NCBI GenBank assembly: GCA_020621985.1
Contig: JAHRYS010000005.1
Span: forward strand, 48,226 to 112,225
Length of the DNA: 64,000 nucleotides
Origin: Candidatus Ferrigenium altingense
Lineage (GTDB): Bacteria; Pseudomonadota; Gammaproteobacteria; Burkholderiales; Gallionellaceae
Direction: 5' to 3'
In this document: positions 23,216 through 33,678 of the stretch, one piece after another
Layout of the letters: the number at the start of each line of letters is the position of its first letter
Position numbering within the stretch: position 1 is the first letter of the stretch
Position numbers and translations under genes: made by a program
Notes under the pieces: generated by a model
Seen by the model: only the letters and a program-made list of their open reading frames with translations
Told to the model about the DNA's origin: nothing
Databases searched by the model: none

Positions 23216-26041
23216 TTAACCGCACGCGCCGATCGTCCCGCAGCTGGTGCAGAATTCGCAGCCGTCCTTTTTGATCAGCGTGGCGTTGCCGCACTCCTTG
23301 CAGATCTTGCCGGTCATCGGCTTGATCCCGGAGGCCTTGTTTTGCGCTTCGGGAACTTCCAGTACGCCCATTTGCTGAACCGGATAGCCGGACTCGTCGA
23401 GGATGCCGAGCATGGCGTAGCGGTGAATGATCAGCTTGGCGACGTAGGAAACCGTCGACGGGTAGCTTTCCATTTTTTCCCCGCCCGGCACGCGCGCCAT
23501 GAAATCGCCCAGCGGTTCGCCGAAATTGAGCAGCTTGCGCAGCTTCATGCCGATCCAGGCCGGGTCGATGACGCGCATGTCCAGGCTCAACACCTTGCAC
23601 AGGCCGTCGAGGGCGCGCGGATAAACTCCGGCCAGCCACATCGAGTAGGGGCGGCGTTGCCCGTCCGGCAGTTTCAGTTCCTTCAGGCCCAGCACGAAAT
23701 CGTCGCCGGTACCGGCGTTGGAAATGTCCACCGTCCAGCTCATCGTGCCATCGGTGCCGGTCTTCGGTTCCTTCTTGGCGAACAGCGCGTCCATCATCGG
23801 GGTGGTGGTGCCTTCGCTTACTTCCAGCGCGCCCAATTCCTCGATGCGATATTTCAGCAAATATGCAAACGCCGCGACCAGGCTCGGCATGCGCTTCACT
23901 TCACCGTCAGGCGGCATCGGCATGTCGAAGGCATCGTCGCCGGCGGTCTTCATCAGCATTTCCAGCTTCATGCGCATCCATACCGGATCGCGCGCGCGCA
24001 TGTCCATCGACAGCGATTTCGCCAGCGCGCCCAGCCCGCGCGGCTGCTCCGCGCCGTTTACCCAGACCTCGAACGGATGATTTTTGCCATTTTTGGTATG
24101 AGAAATGAAGGCCACGAAACTGCCGAGCGGATGCTTTACCACCTGTGAAACCCAGCCTTCGCTGCCGCCGGGCAGTTCCGGGCGGCCCGGCCAGCGCAAT
24201 GACGCGAGGGACGGTTTGGGCGCGGCTTCCAGCATGATGCGCCGATCTTGGTCGAACAGCAGGTCTTGCGGCTGCTCTTCCTTTTTGGCCGGTGTGACTG
24301 ACAGCACCGAACCCAGCACGCTGTTGGGGCGATAGGTTGCCAGCCCTTTCAGGCCGGCCTTCCATGCTTCCGTGTAGAGTTCCTTGAAGTCCTCGTAAGG
24401 GTAGTCGGCCGGCACGTTGACTGTCTTGCTGATTGCCGTGTCGATAAACGGCGCGACGGCGGCCACCATCTTCATATGGTCGATCGCCGAGATTTCCAGC
24501 GCGGTGACGAATGCGGCCGGCAGGTTGTCCATATCGCCGCCCTGTTCCTTGTATAAGCGCCAGGCATGGTCTTCCACCTGATAGTCCTTGCTGCTGCCGT
24601 CCATCATCCGTTTCTTGCGGGTATAGAACCAGGAGAATGGCGGCTCGATGCCGTTGGAGGCATTGTCGGCGAACGCCAGCGAGATGGTGCCGGTGGGCGC
24701 GATCGACAGCAGGTGGCTGTTGCGGATGCCATGCTTGCGTATCTTGTTCTTGATTTCTTCCGGCAGCCGCGAGGCGAAGCGCGGTGCGGCGAGGTACTGC
24801 TCGGCATCCAGCAAGGGAAAGGCGCCGCGCTCGATGGCCAGATCCACCGAAGCGAGATAAGCCTCGTCGCGCATGATGCGCGTCAGTTCGGCCGCGAAAG
24901 CGCGCGCCTCATCGGTGTTGTAGGGCAGGCACAGCATCACCAGCGCGTCACCCAGTCCGGTATAGCCCAGCCCGATGCGCCGCTTGTTCTGCGCTTCCAG
25001 TTGCTGTTCGGGCAGCGGCCATGCGGTGACGTCCAGCACATTGTCCAGCATGCGCACGCCGACACGTACCAGTTGCTTGAACTTCGCATAGTCGAAAGCA
25101 GCCTGGGCAGTGAAGGCATTTTCCACCATCAGGGTCAGGTTGATCGAGCCAAGGCAGCAGCAGCCGTAGGAAGGCAGCGGCTGCTCGGCGCATGGGTTGG
25201 TCGCCTCGATCACTTCGATGTAGCTGAGATTGTTGTCGCGGTTCATCAGGTCGATGAACAATACGCCCGGCTCGGCGTGGTCGTAGGTGCTTTCGATGAT
25301 CTGTTTCCACAGATCGGCGGCCGGCACCTTGCGGTATACCCACTTGCCGTCGGCGCGTTTCGTGGCGCCTTGTTCCTTGATTGCGGCGGCAGGTTCCGCG
25401 GCATGCACCAATTCGAAGTCTTCATTGTTCTCCACGGCGAGCATCAGGGCATCCGTGACCCCGACGGAAATGTTGAAATTGCGCAGGTCGCCCTTGTCCT
25501 TGGCGTGGACGAATTTTTCGATGTCTGGGTGGTCGCAACGCAGCACGCCCATCTGCGCGCCGCGCCGCGCCCCGGCCGATTCGACGGTTTCGCAGGAGCG
25601 GTCGAACACGCGCATGTAGGAGATCGGGCCGCTGGCGCGGGAATTCGTGCCCTTGACCATCGCGCCCTCGGGGCGGATCGACGAGAAATCGTAGCCGACC
25701 CCGCCGCCGCGCCGCATGGTTTCCGCGGCTTGCTGCAAGGCATCATAAATGCCCGGCTTGCCGTTGCTGATGCCGGAGATTGAATCTCCCACCGGCTGCA
25801 CAAAACAGTTGATCAGGGTCGCCTGAATCTTCAGCCCGGCCGCCGAGTTGATGCGGCCGGCAGGCACCAGCCCGTTTTCCTGCCCCAGAAAAAATGCCTC
25901 CTCCCATTGGGCGCGTTGTTTCGGTTTTTCGGCCTGCGCCAAGCCGCGTGCTACGCGGCGGCGCACATCCTGAACGGAGGTTTCGCCGATCTCCGCGTAT
26001 TTTTCCAGCAATACTTCGGTGCTGATTTCTTGTGTTGTCAT
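23216..26041 (-). CDS. nrdJ: Adenosylcobalamin-dependent ribonucleotide reductase
   Basis: Class II reductase, making deoxyribonucleotides with or without oxygen at the cost of coenzyme B12. The catalytic part (about 1-590) has LINCFVQP, the [20 protein letters not shown] active site with the Asn-Cys-Glu radical site, and [10 protein letters not shown]. Two TSCPD-like domains follow (about 645-740 and 775-880), then the C-terminal redox tail [14 protein letters not shown]. The 941-residue length and double TSCPD layout are usual for this subfamily. An upstream promoter with paired NrdR-like boxes suggests control by NrdR. Its last 77 bp recur beyond the inserted peptidase gene. Confidence 0.96.
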   Translation of the reverse strand: MTTQEISTEVLLEKYAEIGETSVQDVRRRVARGLAQAEKPKQRAQWEEAFFLGQENGLVPAGRINSAAGLKIQATLINCFVQPVGDSISGISNGKPGIYDALQQAAETMRRGGGVGYDFSSIRPEGAMVKGTNSRASGPISYMRVFDRSCETVESAGARRGAQMGVLRCDHPDIEKFVHAKDKGDLRNFNISVGVTDALMLAVENNEDFELVHAAEPAAAIKEQGATKRADGKWVYRKVPAADLWKQIIESTYDHAEPGVLFIDLMNRDNNLSYIEVIEATNPCAEQPLPSYGCCCLGSINLTLMVENAFTAQAAFDYAKFKQLVRVGVRMLDNVLDVTAWPLPEQQLEAQNKRRIGLGYTGLGDALVMLCLPYNTDEARAFAAELTRIMRDEAYLASVDLAIERGAFPLLDAEQYLAAPRFASRLPEEIKNKIRKHGIRNSHLLSIAPTGTISLAFADNASNGIEPPFSWFYTRKKRMMDGSSKDYQVEDHAWRLYKEQGGDMDNLPAAFVTALEISAIDHMKMVAAVAPFIDTAISKTVNVPADYPYEDFKELYTEAWKAGLKGLATYRPNSVLGSVLSVTPAKKEEQPQDLLFDQDRRIMLEAAPKPSLASLRWPGRPELPGGSEGWVSQVVKHPLGSFVAFISHTKNGKNHPFEVWVNGAEQPRGLGALAKSLSMDMRARDPVWMRMKLEMLMKTAGDDAFDMPMPPDGEVKRMPSLVAAFAYLLKYRIEELGALEVSEGTTTPMMDALFAKKEPKTGTDGTMSWTVDISNAGTGDDFVLGLKELKLPDGQRRPYSMWLAGVYPRALDGLCKVLSLDMRVIDPAWIGMKLRKLLNFGEPLGDFMARVPGGEKMESYPSTVSYVAKLIIHRYAMLGILDESGYPVQQMGVLEVPEAQNKASGIKPMTGKICKECGNATLIKKDGCEFCTSCGTIGACG

Positions 26042-26388
26042 TTAAATGGCTCCCTTAAAAGTCAATTCGCCCGATATTCGGTTGTCTTGCCACCTGGATG
26101 AGTGGTAATTATTTTTCTGGCGATGGTGTTGTGAAAATTTTCGTGCGGCTATGGAACTATAAGGACCCTCGCAGGCTCGTAGTTTCGCTATGGAATTCTT
26201 GCGGTGGGTCGCCCTGATGTTGGCCGGATGTCATGTTGCGGGAGGCGGGAGATTTTGAAACAGTGCGGGCAGATGTTGAAGGCAAAATATTTTCTGTAAT
26301 AAACACAATATGCCACTCCCTTATTGCCTGGGCCGCTTCAGCCCCAAAAACAAAAAACCACTACCTATAGTGGTTCGCTGCTAAATTT
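26042..26388 (-). promoter_or_regulatory. Long nrdJ leader
   Basis: If the promoter at 26395-26422 is right, the nrdJ transcript has a leader of about 345 bases. I looked for a cobalamin riboswitch and did not find a convincing B12 box. AAGGGAGCC just before the ATG is the ribosome binding site. Whether the rest is structured cannot be decided by eye. Confidence 0.4.
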
Positions 26389-26404
26389 TCACTAATTCTA
26401 GTGT
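26358..26404. promoter_or_regulatory. Pair of NrdR-like boxes upstream of nrdJ
   Basis: Two palindromes share CACTA and TAGTG arms: CCACTACCTATAGTGG (26358-26373) and TCACTAATTCTAGTGT (26389-26404). They start 31 bp apart, the three-helical-turn spacing known for NrdR boxes. Each agrees with the ACACWATATATWGTGT consensus at about 12 of 16 positions, including all outer bases that matter most. Confidence 0.75.
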
Positions 26405-26422
26405 GCCGGTATTTTTTTGCAA
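26395..26422 (-). promoter_or_regulatory. Predicted nrdJ promoter
   Basis: On the minus strand TTGCAA (26417-26422) and TAGAAT (26395-26400) are separated by 16 bp. The -10 lies within the distal NrdR-like box, and the proximal box would lie just after the start of transcription. Confidence 0.6.
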
Positions 26423-26656
26423 GAACTATTTTGGCCTAGATAATTGGATAAATAATTTGACTTGGTAAGCAGGCTGAGTTAGCCGAATTCGATCCAGGCT
26501 GCGCCGGAAAGAGGTAAGTTGGATGGGTATACCGGTAATCGTTCCCACGCGGAGCATGGGAACGATGCTGGCGACACCGCCAAATTTTCGGGTCGCTTGC
26601 ATTGAGGTAACCATTTACGCTTTAATGCGCAACGTTTTTATTGCTGGGAGTAAGGC
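26423..26656. other. nrdJ/yqhA divergent intergenic region
   Basis: Beyond the nrdJ promoter this stretch holds one palindromic repeat and the presumed promoter of the gene starting at 26657. No other reading frame is convincing. Confidence 0.5.
26539..26565. repeat. TCGTTCCCA palindrome
   Basis: TCGTTCCCA and TGGGAACGA frame a short loop. This is a widespread intergenic palindrome type in gamma- and betaproteobacteria. It lies in the nrdJ/yqhA intergenic region and could act as a weak bidirectional terminator. Confidence 0.7.
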
Positions 26657-27235
26657 ATGGGTTTTTTTGAAAAATTATTTGAAGGGGCATTGTGGAACAG
26701 TCGCTTCATCATACTGACAGCGGTGATCGGCAGCCTCTTGGCGGGCATCGCGATCTTTTACATGGCTACCGTGGATGTGGTGTACTTGTTTAGCCATGCT
26801 TTGCATTACGCAGACGCCAGCCTGACTGTCGAGGCGCGCAAGGCATTGCATGACAGCACGGTGTCGCATATCGTCGAGGTGGTGGACGGTTATTTGCTGG
26901 CGACGGTGATGCTGATTTTTTCGCTGGGACTGTACGAGCTGTTCATCAGCGACATCGATCAGGCGCACGGCAGCAAATCTTCCAGCAAGATACTGGTGAT
27001 CAATAATCTGGATGACCTCAAATCGCGCCTGGCCAAAGTGATTCTGATGATCATGATCGTCACGCTGTTTGAAGAAGCACTGAATATGCACATGAGCACG
27101 CCGCTGGATCTGGTCTATCTCGGTGCAAGCATCGCGCTGATCGCGCTGGCCTTGTATCTGACCCACGCTTCCGAACCTGGTGCGGGCAATGATGCGGGGC
27201 ATGATGAAAAAGCGCCGGAAAAGCACGGCCATTAG
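26657..27235 (+). CDS. YqhA-family (UPF0114) membrane protein
   Basis: This 192-residue protein has an N-terminal amphipathic start (GFFEKLFEGALWNSRFIIL), helices at about 17-40, 80-100, 128-148 and 152-170, and the family segment YLLATVMLIFSLGLYELFIS. The C-terminal tail is His/Asp/Glu-rich (GHDEKAPEKHGH), which may bind metal. Function of the family is unknown. GGGAG precedes the ATG. Confidence 0.85.
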   Translation: MGFFEKLFEGALWNSRFIILTAVIGSLLAGIAIFYMATVDVVYLFSHALHYADASLTVEARKALHDSTVSHIVEVVDGYLLATVMLIFSLGLYELFISDIDQAHGSKSSSKILVINNLDDLKSRLAKVILMIMIVTLFEEALNMHMSTPLDLVYLGASIALIALALYLTHASEPGAGNDAGHDEKAPEKHGH

Positions 27236-27257
27236 CCTTTCTGGAATCCGGATAAGT

Positions 27258-27716
27258 ATGCTGCGTAAGTTGTTGGTATGGCCGTTGCTGGCCTTGTCAT
27301 TTTCAGGTTACGCGGCGGATTTCTCGCTGGAAGATACGCAGGGCAAGACGCACCGTTTGGCGGATTATCGCGGCAAATGGGTGCTGGTGAATTTCTGGGC
27401 GACTTGGTGCCCGCCATGCCTGAGCGAGATTCCCGAGTTGAGCAGTTTGCACAATGCGCACAAGGATCGCGACTTGGTGGTGATCGGCATCGCGATGGAT
27501 TCCGGCTCCGCCAGGAAAGTGGCTAATTTCGCCGAGGCGCACGGCATCAGTTATCCGATCGTATTGGGCAATCGCAAAATTGTGGCGCAGATTGGCGAAC
27601 TGCAGGTGCTGCCGACCAGTTATCTATATGCGCCCAACGGCGAGCAGGTGAGTTATCAAGCCGGGGAAGTGACGCGCGAGAGCGTCGAGACTTACATCAA
27701 GAACAAGAAATTTTAG
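27258..27716 (+). CDS. TlpA/ResA-like periplasmic thioredoxin
   Basis: This 152-residue protein has a signal peptide (LRKLLVWPLLALSFSGYAA) and a thioredoxin fold with the redox motif WCPPC in VNFWATWCPPCLSEIPEL, plus the cis-proline region VLPTSY. It belongs to the AhpC/TSA-TlpA group that reduces periplasmic disulfides, for example in cytochrome c maturation. I use the ATG at 27258, 22 bases after the upstream gene. It overlaps the convergent transglycosylase gene by four bases at their stops. Confidence 0.88.
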   Translation: MLRKLLVWPLLALSFSGYAADFSLEDTQGKTHRLADYRGKWVLVNFWATWCPPCLSEIPELSSLHNAHKDRDLVVIGIAMDSGSARKVANFAEAHGISYPIVLGNRKIVAQIGELQVLPTSYLYAPNGEQVSYQAGEVTRESVETYIKNKKF

Positions 27717-28384
27717 CCGTCGGCGGGCCGGTGGCCGCTGTCAGCCGTCCGGCGCGGGAAAGACCAGTTGCTGTGCCAAGCGGCGCGCACCAGGTTCGGG
27801 TATTCGGGGCGGCCCAAGCTGCCGTTGTAGCGTCCCAGCGCGCGATACAGGTCGCCCTTTTCGATATCCAGGTAATGGCGCAGGATGGTGCAACCGTAGC
27901 GCAGGTTGATGCGCAAGTGGAACAGGTTGTGTTCCCTGGCGCCGATTTCCCTTACCCAGAACGGCATCACCTGCATGTAGCCATGTGCGCCCACGCCGGA
28001 AACGGCATATTTCTTGAAACCGCTCTCCACTTCGATCAGTCCCAGCACCAGCTCCGGTTCAAGGCCGGCGCGTTTGGCTTCGTAATGCACCGTGCTCAGG
28101 AAGTCGAGGCGCGACTCGGCATCGGGGATGCGTCTTTGCAAGCGGCGCGACATCTCCTTCAGCCATACATCCGCCTCATATTGCGTGCCAAACGCCAGCT
28201 TGGGCGCGGCCTGATCCGATACGCTGTGCTGCAACACCGCACGGACGCTGGCGGAAAGCGCCTCTTCCCGCTGCGCTCCGGCGAATGCGCTGGAAACGGG
28301 CAGTATTCCGGCAGCAAATAACATGGCCGCCATATATAGCGGCAAGGAGAGGCGGCGTAACAAGGGCTTTGTGATCAATTGCAT
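27713..28384 (-). CDS. Lytic transglycosylase (SLT domain)
   Basis: This 223-residue secreted enzyme cleaves peptidoglycan. A signal peptide ([20 protein letters not shown]) precedes the goose-type lysozyme-like domain, with the catalytic glutamate in [29 protein letters not shown] and [14 protein letters not shown]. The ATG at 28384 lies within the 3' end of proS, so the two genes are probably co-transcribed. Similar short soluble enzymes often follow proS in betaproteobacteria. Confidence 0.9.
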   Translation of the reverse strand: MQLITKPLLRRLSLPLYMAAMLFAAGILPVSSAFAGAQREEALSASVRAVLQHSVSDQAAPKLAFGTQYEADVWLKEMSRRLQRRIPDAESRLDFLSTVHYEAKRAGLEPELVLGLIEVESGFKKYAVSGVGAHGYMQVMPFWVREIGAREHNLFHLRINLRYGCTILRHYLDIEKGDLYRALGRYNGSLGRPEYPNLVRAAWHSNWSFPRRTADSGHRPADG

Positions 28385-30075
28385 AGTTTGGATTTTACGA
28401 ACTCCGGCGCGTTTTGCAAGGGGATGGATTGCGCTTGCGCATCGCACCGCCCCTGATATTCCACGTTGCCTTCCTTCAGGCTGCGCTCGCCGATGACGAT
28501 GCGGTGCGGGATGCCGATCAGTTCCATGTCGGCGAACATCACGCCGGGGCGCTCGTCGCGGTCATACAGCAATACTTCAATGCCGGCTTCGACAAGCCCG
28601 GTATAGAGTTGTTCCGCCGCACCGCGTACTGCATCGCTTTTGCCCATGCCGATCGGCACGATGGCGACCTGGAACGGCGCCATCGCCGCCGGCAGGATGA
28701 TGCCGCGCTCGTCGTAATTTTGCTCGATGGCGGCGGCCACGATGCGCGACACGCCGATGCCGTAGCAGCCCATCTCCATGACCTGCGTCTTGCCCTGCGC
28801 GTCCAGGAAAGTGGCGTTCAGCGCCTCGGCGTATTTTTTGCGCAGCTGGAAGATGTGCCCGACCTCGATGCCGCGGCAGATTTCCAGCGTGCCCTTGCCG
28901 TCCGGCGACGGGTCGCCCGCAACCGCGTTGCGCAGGTCGTGCACATCTCCCAGTTGCACGTCGCGCCCAAAATTGACACCGGTGTAATGGAAACCGTCGT
29001 CGTTCGCGCCGCAGACGAAGTCGCTCATTGCGGCGGCGGCACGGTCGGCCAGCATGCGCACCTTGCTGCCCACCGGGCCGATGTAGCCGGCGCGGCAGTT
29101 CATGTTGCGATGGATTTCGTCGTCGCTGGCGAAGCGGAACTCGCCCAGCAGTTTGCCGGCCTTGATCTCGTTGAGCTGGTGGTCGCCGCGCAGCAGCAGC
29201 AGCACGAACTCGTCTTCGTGCGTTACCACCGCAATTGCCTTCAATACGTTCTGTGCGGAAGTGGCGAAGAATGCGGCGACTTCCTCGATGGTTCTCTGGC
29301 CGGGGGTGATGGTCTTCTGTATCTGCTGGGTGGCCGCAGCGCGCGCTGCGGCCGGCGCAACCGCCTCGGCCATTTCCACGTTCGCCGCGTAGTCCGAATC
29401 CGGGCAGAACGCCAGCGCATCCTCGCCGGAATCGGCCAGCACATGAAACTCGTGCGAGCCGCTGCCGCCGATCGCGCCGGTGTCCGCCGCGACGGCGCGG
29501 AATTGCAGGCCGAGGCGGGTAAAAATGCGGCTGTAGGTGTCGTGCATGGCCTGGTAGGTCTGCTCCAGGCTCGCATAGTCGGCATGGAACGAATAGGCAT
29601 CCTTCATCATGAATTCGCGCGCGCGCATCACGCCGAAGCGCGGGCGCACTTCGTCGCGAAATTTGGTCTGGATCTGGTAGAAATTGACCGGCAACTGGCG
29701 GTAGCTGCGGATCTCGCGGCGCGCGATGTCGGTGATCACCTCTTCGTGGGTCGGGCCGAAGCAGAAGTTGTTGTCGTGTCGGTCCTTGATCTTCAGCATC
29801 TGCGGGCCGAATACCGCCCAGCGCCCGGTTTCCTGCCATAGCTCGGCGGGCTGCACGGCGGGCATCAGCAATTCGATGCCGCCGCTCTTGTTCATTTCCT
29901 CGCGCACGATGTTCTCCACCTTGCGCAGCACGCGCAAACCGAGCGGCATCCAGGTATACAGGCCGCTGGCCAGCTTCCTGATATAGCCGGCGCGCAGCAT
30001 CAGTTTGTGGCTGGGCAGTTCCGCCTCGGATGGGGCTTCTTTCAGGGTGGAGATGAAAAATTGTGAGACGCGCAT
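28375..30075 (-). CDS. proS: Prolyl-tRNA synthetase
   Basis: This 566-residue class II synthetase is of the bacterial type with the editing (YbaK-like) domain inserted between motifs 2 and 3 (about 220-410, with [16 protein letters not shown]). Motif 1 region [19 protein letters not shown] is read here as [15 protein letters not shown], and motif 2 carries [17 protein letters not shown]. Motif 3 has [17 protein letters not shown]. The C-terminal anticodon-binding domain follows. I chose the ATG at 30075 ([15 protein letters not shown]). Confidence 0.96.
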   Translation of the reverse strand: MRVSQFFISTLKEAPSEAELPSHKLMLRAGYIRKLASGLYTWMPLGLRVLRKVENIVREEMNKSGGIELLMPAVQPAELWQETGRWAVFGPQMLKIKDRHDNNFCFGPTHEEVITDIARREIRSYRQLPVNFYQIQTKFRDEVRPRFGVMRAREFMMKDAYSFHADYASLEQTYQAMHDTYSRIFTRLGLQFRAVAADTGAIGGSGSHEFHVLADSGEDALAFCPDSDYAANVEMAEAVAPAAARAAATQQIQKTITPGQRTIEEVAAFFATSAQNVLKAIAVVTHEDEFVLLLLRGDHQLNEIKAGKLLGEFRFASDDEIHRNMNCRAGYIGPVGSKVRMLADRAAAAMSDFVCGANDDGFHYTGVNFGRDVQLGDVHDLRNAVAGDPSPDGKGTLEICRGIEVGHIFQLRKKYAEALNATFLDAQGKTQVMEMGCYGIGVSRIVAAAIEQNYDERGIILPAAMAPFQVAIVPIGMGKSDAVRGAAEQLYTGLVEAGIEVLLYDRDERPGVMFADMELIGIPHRIVIGERSLKEGNVEYQGRCDAQAQSIPLQNAPEFVKSKLCN

Positions 30076-30150
30076 GGTGAAGGGCTGCCAAGTTTGAAAT
30101 GAGGGCGCGATTTTACAGGGAATGCGCGCGGTGCGCATGCCCTCCAAATG

Positions 30151-30180
30151 CACAGGCCCCGCATGGCGGGGCCTGTGTTT
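30151..30180. terminator. Hairpin between the FecR-domain gene and proS
   Basis: CACAGGCCCCGC and GCGGGGCCTGTG form a perfect stem with a short loop, followed by TTT on the plus strand and a weaker TTT on the minus strand. It would separate the surface protein gene from proS. Confidence 0.7.
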
Positions 30181-30194
30181 GGCCGTCAGGGGGA

Positions 30195-33100
30195 TCAGCG
30201 ATGGAAGGCGGCTACGCCGTTGACGATGACGGTGTCCTTCTGCATGCCATATGCCACGCCGGCACCTATGCCGCCGGCGCCGACGAATACACCGCCCAGA
30301 TGGCCCGATACGACGGCCGCGCCGCATCCCGCCGGGCAGGTCACCGTCAGCGAGCCAAGGTTTGCGCCGCCGTTGGGCGCGTTTGCCGTGCCTGCGTTGA
30401 AGAAGCTCTTCTGCTCAATGGGGATGCCAGTTCCACTCGCCACCAGGTTGCCCGCATTGGGTGTCGTCACGTTCAGGCCGACACTCACGGTCTGGGCGGT
30501 GAAGTTGGCGGTCATGCTGGCGCTGTTCAGCGTCCCCACGCCGCCCAGCGAGTCGGTGGGCGCGCTGCCTCCCGCCAGCACATAGTTGAAAGTGCCTGAC
30601 AGTGGCAAATCCACCGGGCCGGTCATCGTCGGCCCGACGATCCAGTGCGAATTGGTGTTGGCGGGGTTGGTCACCGTACTGGTGGCAAGATCGGTGATCG
30701 CCAGATTGCCTCCCTGCCAGCGCCCCCAGCTGATGCCGGAGATGGGGTCGGTTCCCATGCCGGTGGCGGTGGCGGTTCCTATGTTGATGGTGTTGGCGCT
30801 GCTGTTCGTGAAGGGCTTGTCGGCATTGAACTGGGTGGCATTGCCGGCTCCGTCAAACAGCACGCTGGTAGCATTGTTGTATCCCCCTCGCTCTACCGGG
30901 GCGGTCGTGCCGGCATTGGTCTGGCCCGCGGGTATTGTGTCGATGTTGGACAGAGCGGCGATCCGGTAGGGCGTCGCGGTATTCTGCGCCGCGCCGGTAA
31001 AGGCGGCGACGCCCGACACTTGGGTTTGGACAGTAGATACTTGGCCATTCAGGACATACGACAGCACGGCGCCGTCCAGCCCATTGCCGGTCAATTGCCC
31101 GACGACATCTCCACTTGTTGCGCCGGTCACCGTCAGCGGCGCCCAGTCCGGCCTCGCCGTCGTTGTAGTCCTGAACCCGGTCTTGGCGCCGTTCCAGTAC
31201 ATCATCTGCAGCGGCGCGCCGGTCGCGCTGGCGGTCCAGGGTGTGGCGCCCACGCTCAGCGCCAGGTTGAACGTTACCAGTTGCTGGGTGAAATTCACCG
31301 AGAGCGAGGCGGAACTCAGGGTCACGGTTGGGGGGGTGGTGACCGTGGTGACCGTGGGGGTGGTGTTGCCGGCAAGCGTATAGGTTGCGGTGCCCAGCAG
31401 CACCTCCGGCAGATAGATCGGATTGACCGCCGGGCCGATGACCCAGTGCGAGTAGACCGCTGTGTTGGACGGGGTTGTCCCTGCAGTGCAGCAATTGGTG
31501 TTTCCCACTACCAATTGCTGCGCCGAGGTGCTGTCATATCGGCCGAACTTGATGCCGTTTGCCAGGGTGGTGGCCGCTTGCCCGACAACTGTCGTGCCGT
31601 TCAGGGTATAGGTAACGTAACTGGCGGTATCCTTGCCGGCATGACGGTCGGTGTACGACGGGTTGGGCAGCGCATTGTTCATGTCCGCCGGTGTCGCGAT
31701 CAGGGTGTTGATTTGAACGTAGCTGCTCAGGTAATTCGAGCTGTTTGTCACGAACGCGCCTGCCAGGTCGGTTTGCGCATAAGCCGCGGTCGCCACCGGC
31801 GTCGTCGGGGCAGTTGCGGTGCTGAATGCCGCCGCCCCCTGGATGATGTCAGACAAGTTGGTCGCGATGATATGGTAAGCCAATGCCACATTGGAGGCGG
31901 TTGCTCCCGAGAAGCGCGCCCACAGGTTGGCGGAGTAGGCGCCGGCGCAGTTTGCGCCGGTGCAGGCCACCGTTCCTGCCCCCCAAATCAATTCTCCGAT
32001 GACAGGGATGCCGCTGGGTGTTGTGACGGCGAACGATTTTGTCTGTGCTCCGGTGAACTGGATATTGAGCGCCATGTTCACCAATTGCGTGGTGAAATTG
32101 GCGGTGACTGTCGAGGTATTGAGCAGCGTTCCCGCGTTGCCCAATGCATCGGTGGGCGCCGTCGCCGCGGCGAGTGTATAGGTGGCCGTCCCGCCCAGAG
32201 TCTGGGCATAGTTCAACGGCGTTTGCAGTGAGACGATCCAGTGTGCGCTTCCCGCGCCCAGTGCGGTGCTGCTCACCGTCCCGATGCTATCCACCATCGT
32301 CAGGTTTCCGCCCAGCCAGCGCCCCAAATAGATGCTGCCGTCCGCGGACTTCCAGGTGTCCATCGCCGTTCCGCCCGTGAAATAATCCGCGCCGCCGCCC
32401 GCCCAATTGACTCTCGCGAGGTTGTTGGTGGCATCGAACAGGTAGCTGGTGGCGGCCAAGTTCCCGCCAAACGGGTTTACGGCAGTATAGGCGCCCGCCG
32501 TTCCTCCGGTCGCAACCACTTCATAGGCATACGTGCCGGCTGCAGGGGGGGTCAGCACCGACGCGCAGTTCGCCAAGGCGGGATTCACCGTGCATTCGGC
32601 CGCCGTGGGTGTGGTTGCGGTCGGAATAATTGTCTGCCCACCGGTGGTAGTGGCCGTGCCGGCGGCAAGATTCAGCGTCGTTCCGCCCGCTGTGAGTGTG
32701 GTGGTCGTCAGGGCTTGCGGCTCTGTCGGCGGCGCGATGATTGCTGCGGCCGTGGTAGTCGCCACCGTTGAAGTGGTCGCGGCAGGAGCTCCCCCTGTGC
32801 CGGGGGCGGCGGCATCCACCACCGCGGCTTCGCGGATCGGTGCCGCCTCGCCGTTTGCACCGCCTTCTGCCGCCGCTTCGGTCTTGGCTTCCTCTTTCTG
32901 CCCTTCTTTTTTACCTTCTTCCTTGTCGTTCTTGGCTGCTTTTTCTTCCTGTTTGGCCTCGGCTTTCTCTTTCTTTTCTTCTTTCTTTTCGGCTTTTGCT
33001 TCCGGCGTGGCCGCCTCGGCCACGGTAAACACGTTGGTGTTCACTGGCTGTACCTGCGGCATCTGGTTCATCCCGCCGGCAAAGCCCATCTGGTTGGGTT

Positions 33101-33656
33101 GCACGAAGATCGTGCCCTTGTCGGTGGTCATGCTGGTTTCGCCGGTATTCACCTTGTTGTAGGCGCCGGTCGGGGCGATCTGTGCCAGCGGGCTGCCCGG
33201 CGTGATCAGGAAGGTCTCATGGTCCGTCCCGCGGATGCCGATGGTCGCCGCCGGGGTGGTGATTTTGTAATTCTGCTTGTTGATGCGGCCGATCAGGCCG
33301 GTCACCGCGCGGAAGCCGCCCTTGAACAGGGAAAAGAAGCTCTTTTCGCTGCCATCTTCCTTGCCGGCAAAGACGAACTGGTCGAACTTCAGTTGGGTGT
33401 CCGGGCGCACTGCGACAAAGCCGCCGTCCTGCATCTTGATCTGCGCCGAGGCCTTCTGCGCGGAGGTCAGGGTGTCGCCTTCGTTGATCGCATCACCCTT
33501 TTGCACCATGCGGGTCTGCCCTGCCGGGTTGGTGATTTGCACTTCGCCATTGACGAACTGCACATGTCCGGCCACGGCTGCATAAGCCGAAGAGGCCGCC
33601 GTAAAGCAACAAGCGACAGACAACCCCAGGCAAGCGAGAAATTTGTTAGTTTTCAT
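30195..33656 (-). CDS. FecR-domain surface protein with repeated beta domains
   Basis: This 1153-residue protein has a signal peptide ([21 protein letters not shown] in residues 6-26, given in part), a FecR-like domain (about 30-165, [20 protein letters not shown] and [15 protein letters not shown]), a Lys/Glu-rich linker (about 210-265) and an Ala/Thr-rich stretch. Three related beta-rich units follow, each with GRW-GGN or HWI(V)G(P), then TYTLA, PTD-LG and a VNFT/ANFT strand. These resemble TbpB-type beta-barrel domains carried by type XI secretion cargo. The gene starts 22 bp after a DUF560-like outer-membrane protein gene, a natural transporter-cargo pair. Location at the cell surface is inferred. 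Confidence 0.75.
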   Translation of the reverse strand: MKTNKFLACLGLSVACCFTAASSAYAAVAGHVQFVNGEVQITNPAGQTRMVQKGDAINEGDTLTSAQKASAQIKMQDGGFVAVRPDTQLKFDQFVFAGKEDGSEKSFFSLFKGGFRAVTGLIGRINKQNYKITTPAATIGIRGTDHETFLITPGSPLAQIAPTGAYNKVNTGETSMTTDKGTIFVQPNQMGFAGGMNQMPQVQPVNTNVFTVAEAATPEAKAEKKEEKKEKAEAKQEEKAAKNDKEEGKKEGQKEEAKTEAAAEGGANGEAAPIREAAVVDAAAPGTGGAPAATTSTVATTTAAAIIAPPTEPQALTTTTLTAGGTTLNLAAGTATTTGGQTIIPTATTPTAAECTVNPALANCASVLTPPAAGTYAYEVVATGGTAGAYTAVNPFGGNLAATSYLFDATNNLARVNWAGGGADYFTGGTAMDTWKSADGSIYLGRWLGGNLTMVDSIGTVSSTALGAGSAHWIVSLQTPLNYAQTLGGTATYTLAAATAPTDALGNAGTLLNTSTVTANFTTQLVNMALNIQFTGAQTKSFAVTTPSGIPVIGELIWGAGTVACTGANCAGAYSANLWARFSGATASNVALAYHIIATNLSDIIQGAAAFSTATAPTTPVATAAYAQTDLAGAFVTNSSNYLSSYVQINTLIATPADMNNALPNPSYTDRHAGKDTASYVTYTLNGTTVVGQAATTLANGIKFGRYDSTSAQQLVVGNTNCCTAGTTPSNTAVYSHWVIGPAVNPIYLPEVLLGTATYTLAGNTTPTVTTVTTPPTVTLSSASLSVNFTQQLVTFNLALSVGATPWTASATGAPLQMMYWNGAKTGFRTTTTARPDWAPLTVTGATSGDVVGQLTGNGLDGAVLSYVLNGQVSTVQTQVSGVAAFTGAAQNTATPYRIAALSNIDTIPAGQTNAGTTAPVERGGYNNATSVLFDGAGNATQFNADKPFTNSSANTINIGTATATGMGTDPISGISWGRWQGGNLAITDLATSTVTNPANTNSHWIVGPTMTGPVDLPLSGTFNYVLAGGSAPTDSLGGVGTLNSASMTANFTAQTVSVGLNVTTPNAGNLVASGTGIPIEQKSFFNAGTANAPNGGANLGSLTVTCPAGCGAAVVSGHLGGVFVGAGGIGAGVAYGMQKDTVIVNGVAAFHR

Positions 33657-33678
33657 GATGACACCTCACACGAAATGA

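Noticed and set aside
26042..26388. Cobalamin riboswitch upstream of nrdJ
   Set aside because: B12-dependent genes invite it, but I could not find a convincing B12 box or the surrounding helices on the minus strand.
30099..32231. Open frames opposite the FecR-domain gene
   Set aside because: They mirror repetitive Thr/Ala/Gly codons of the real gene and show no signal peptide or domain.
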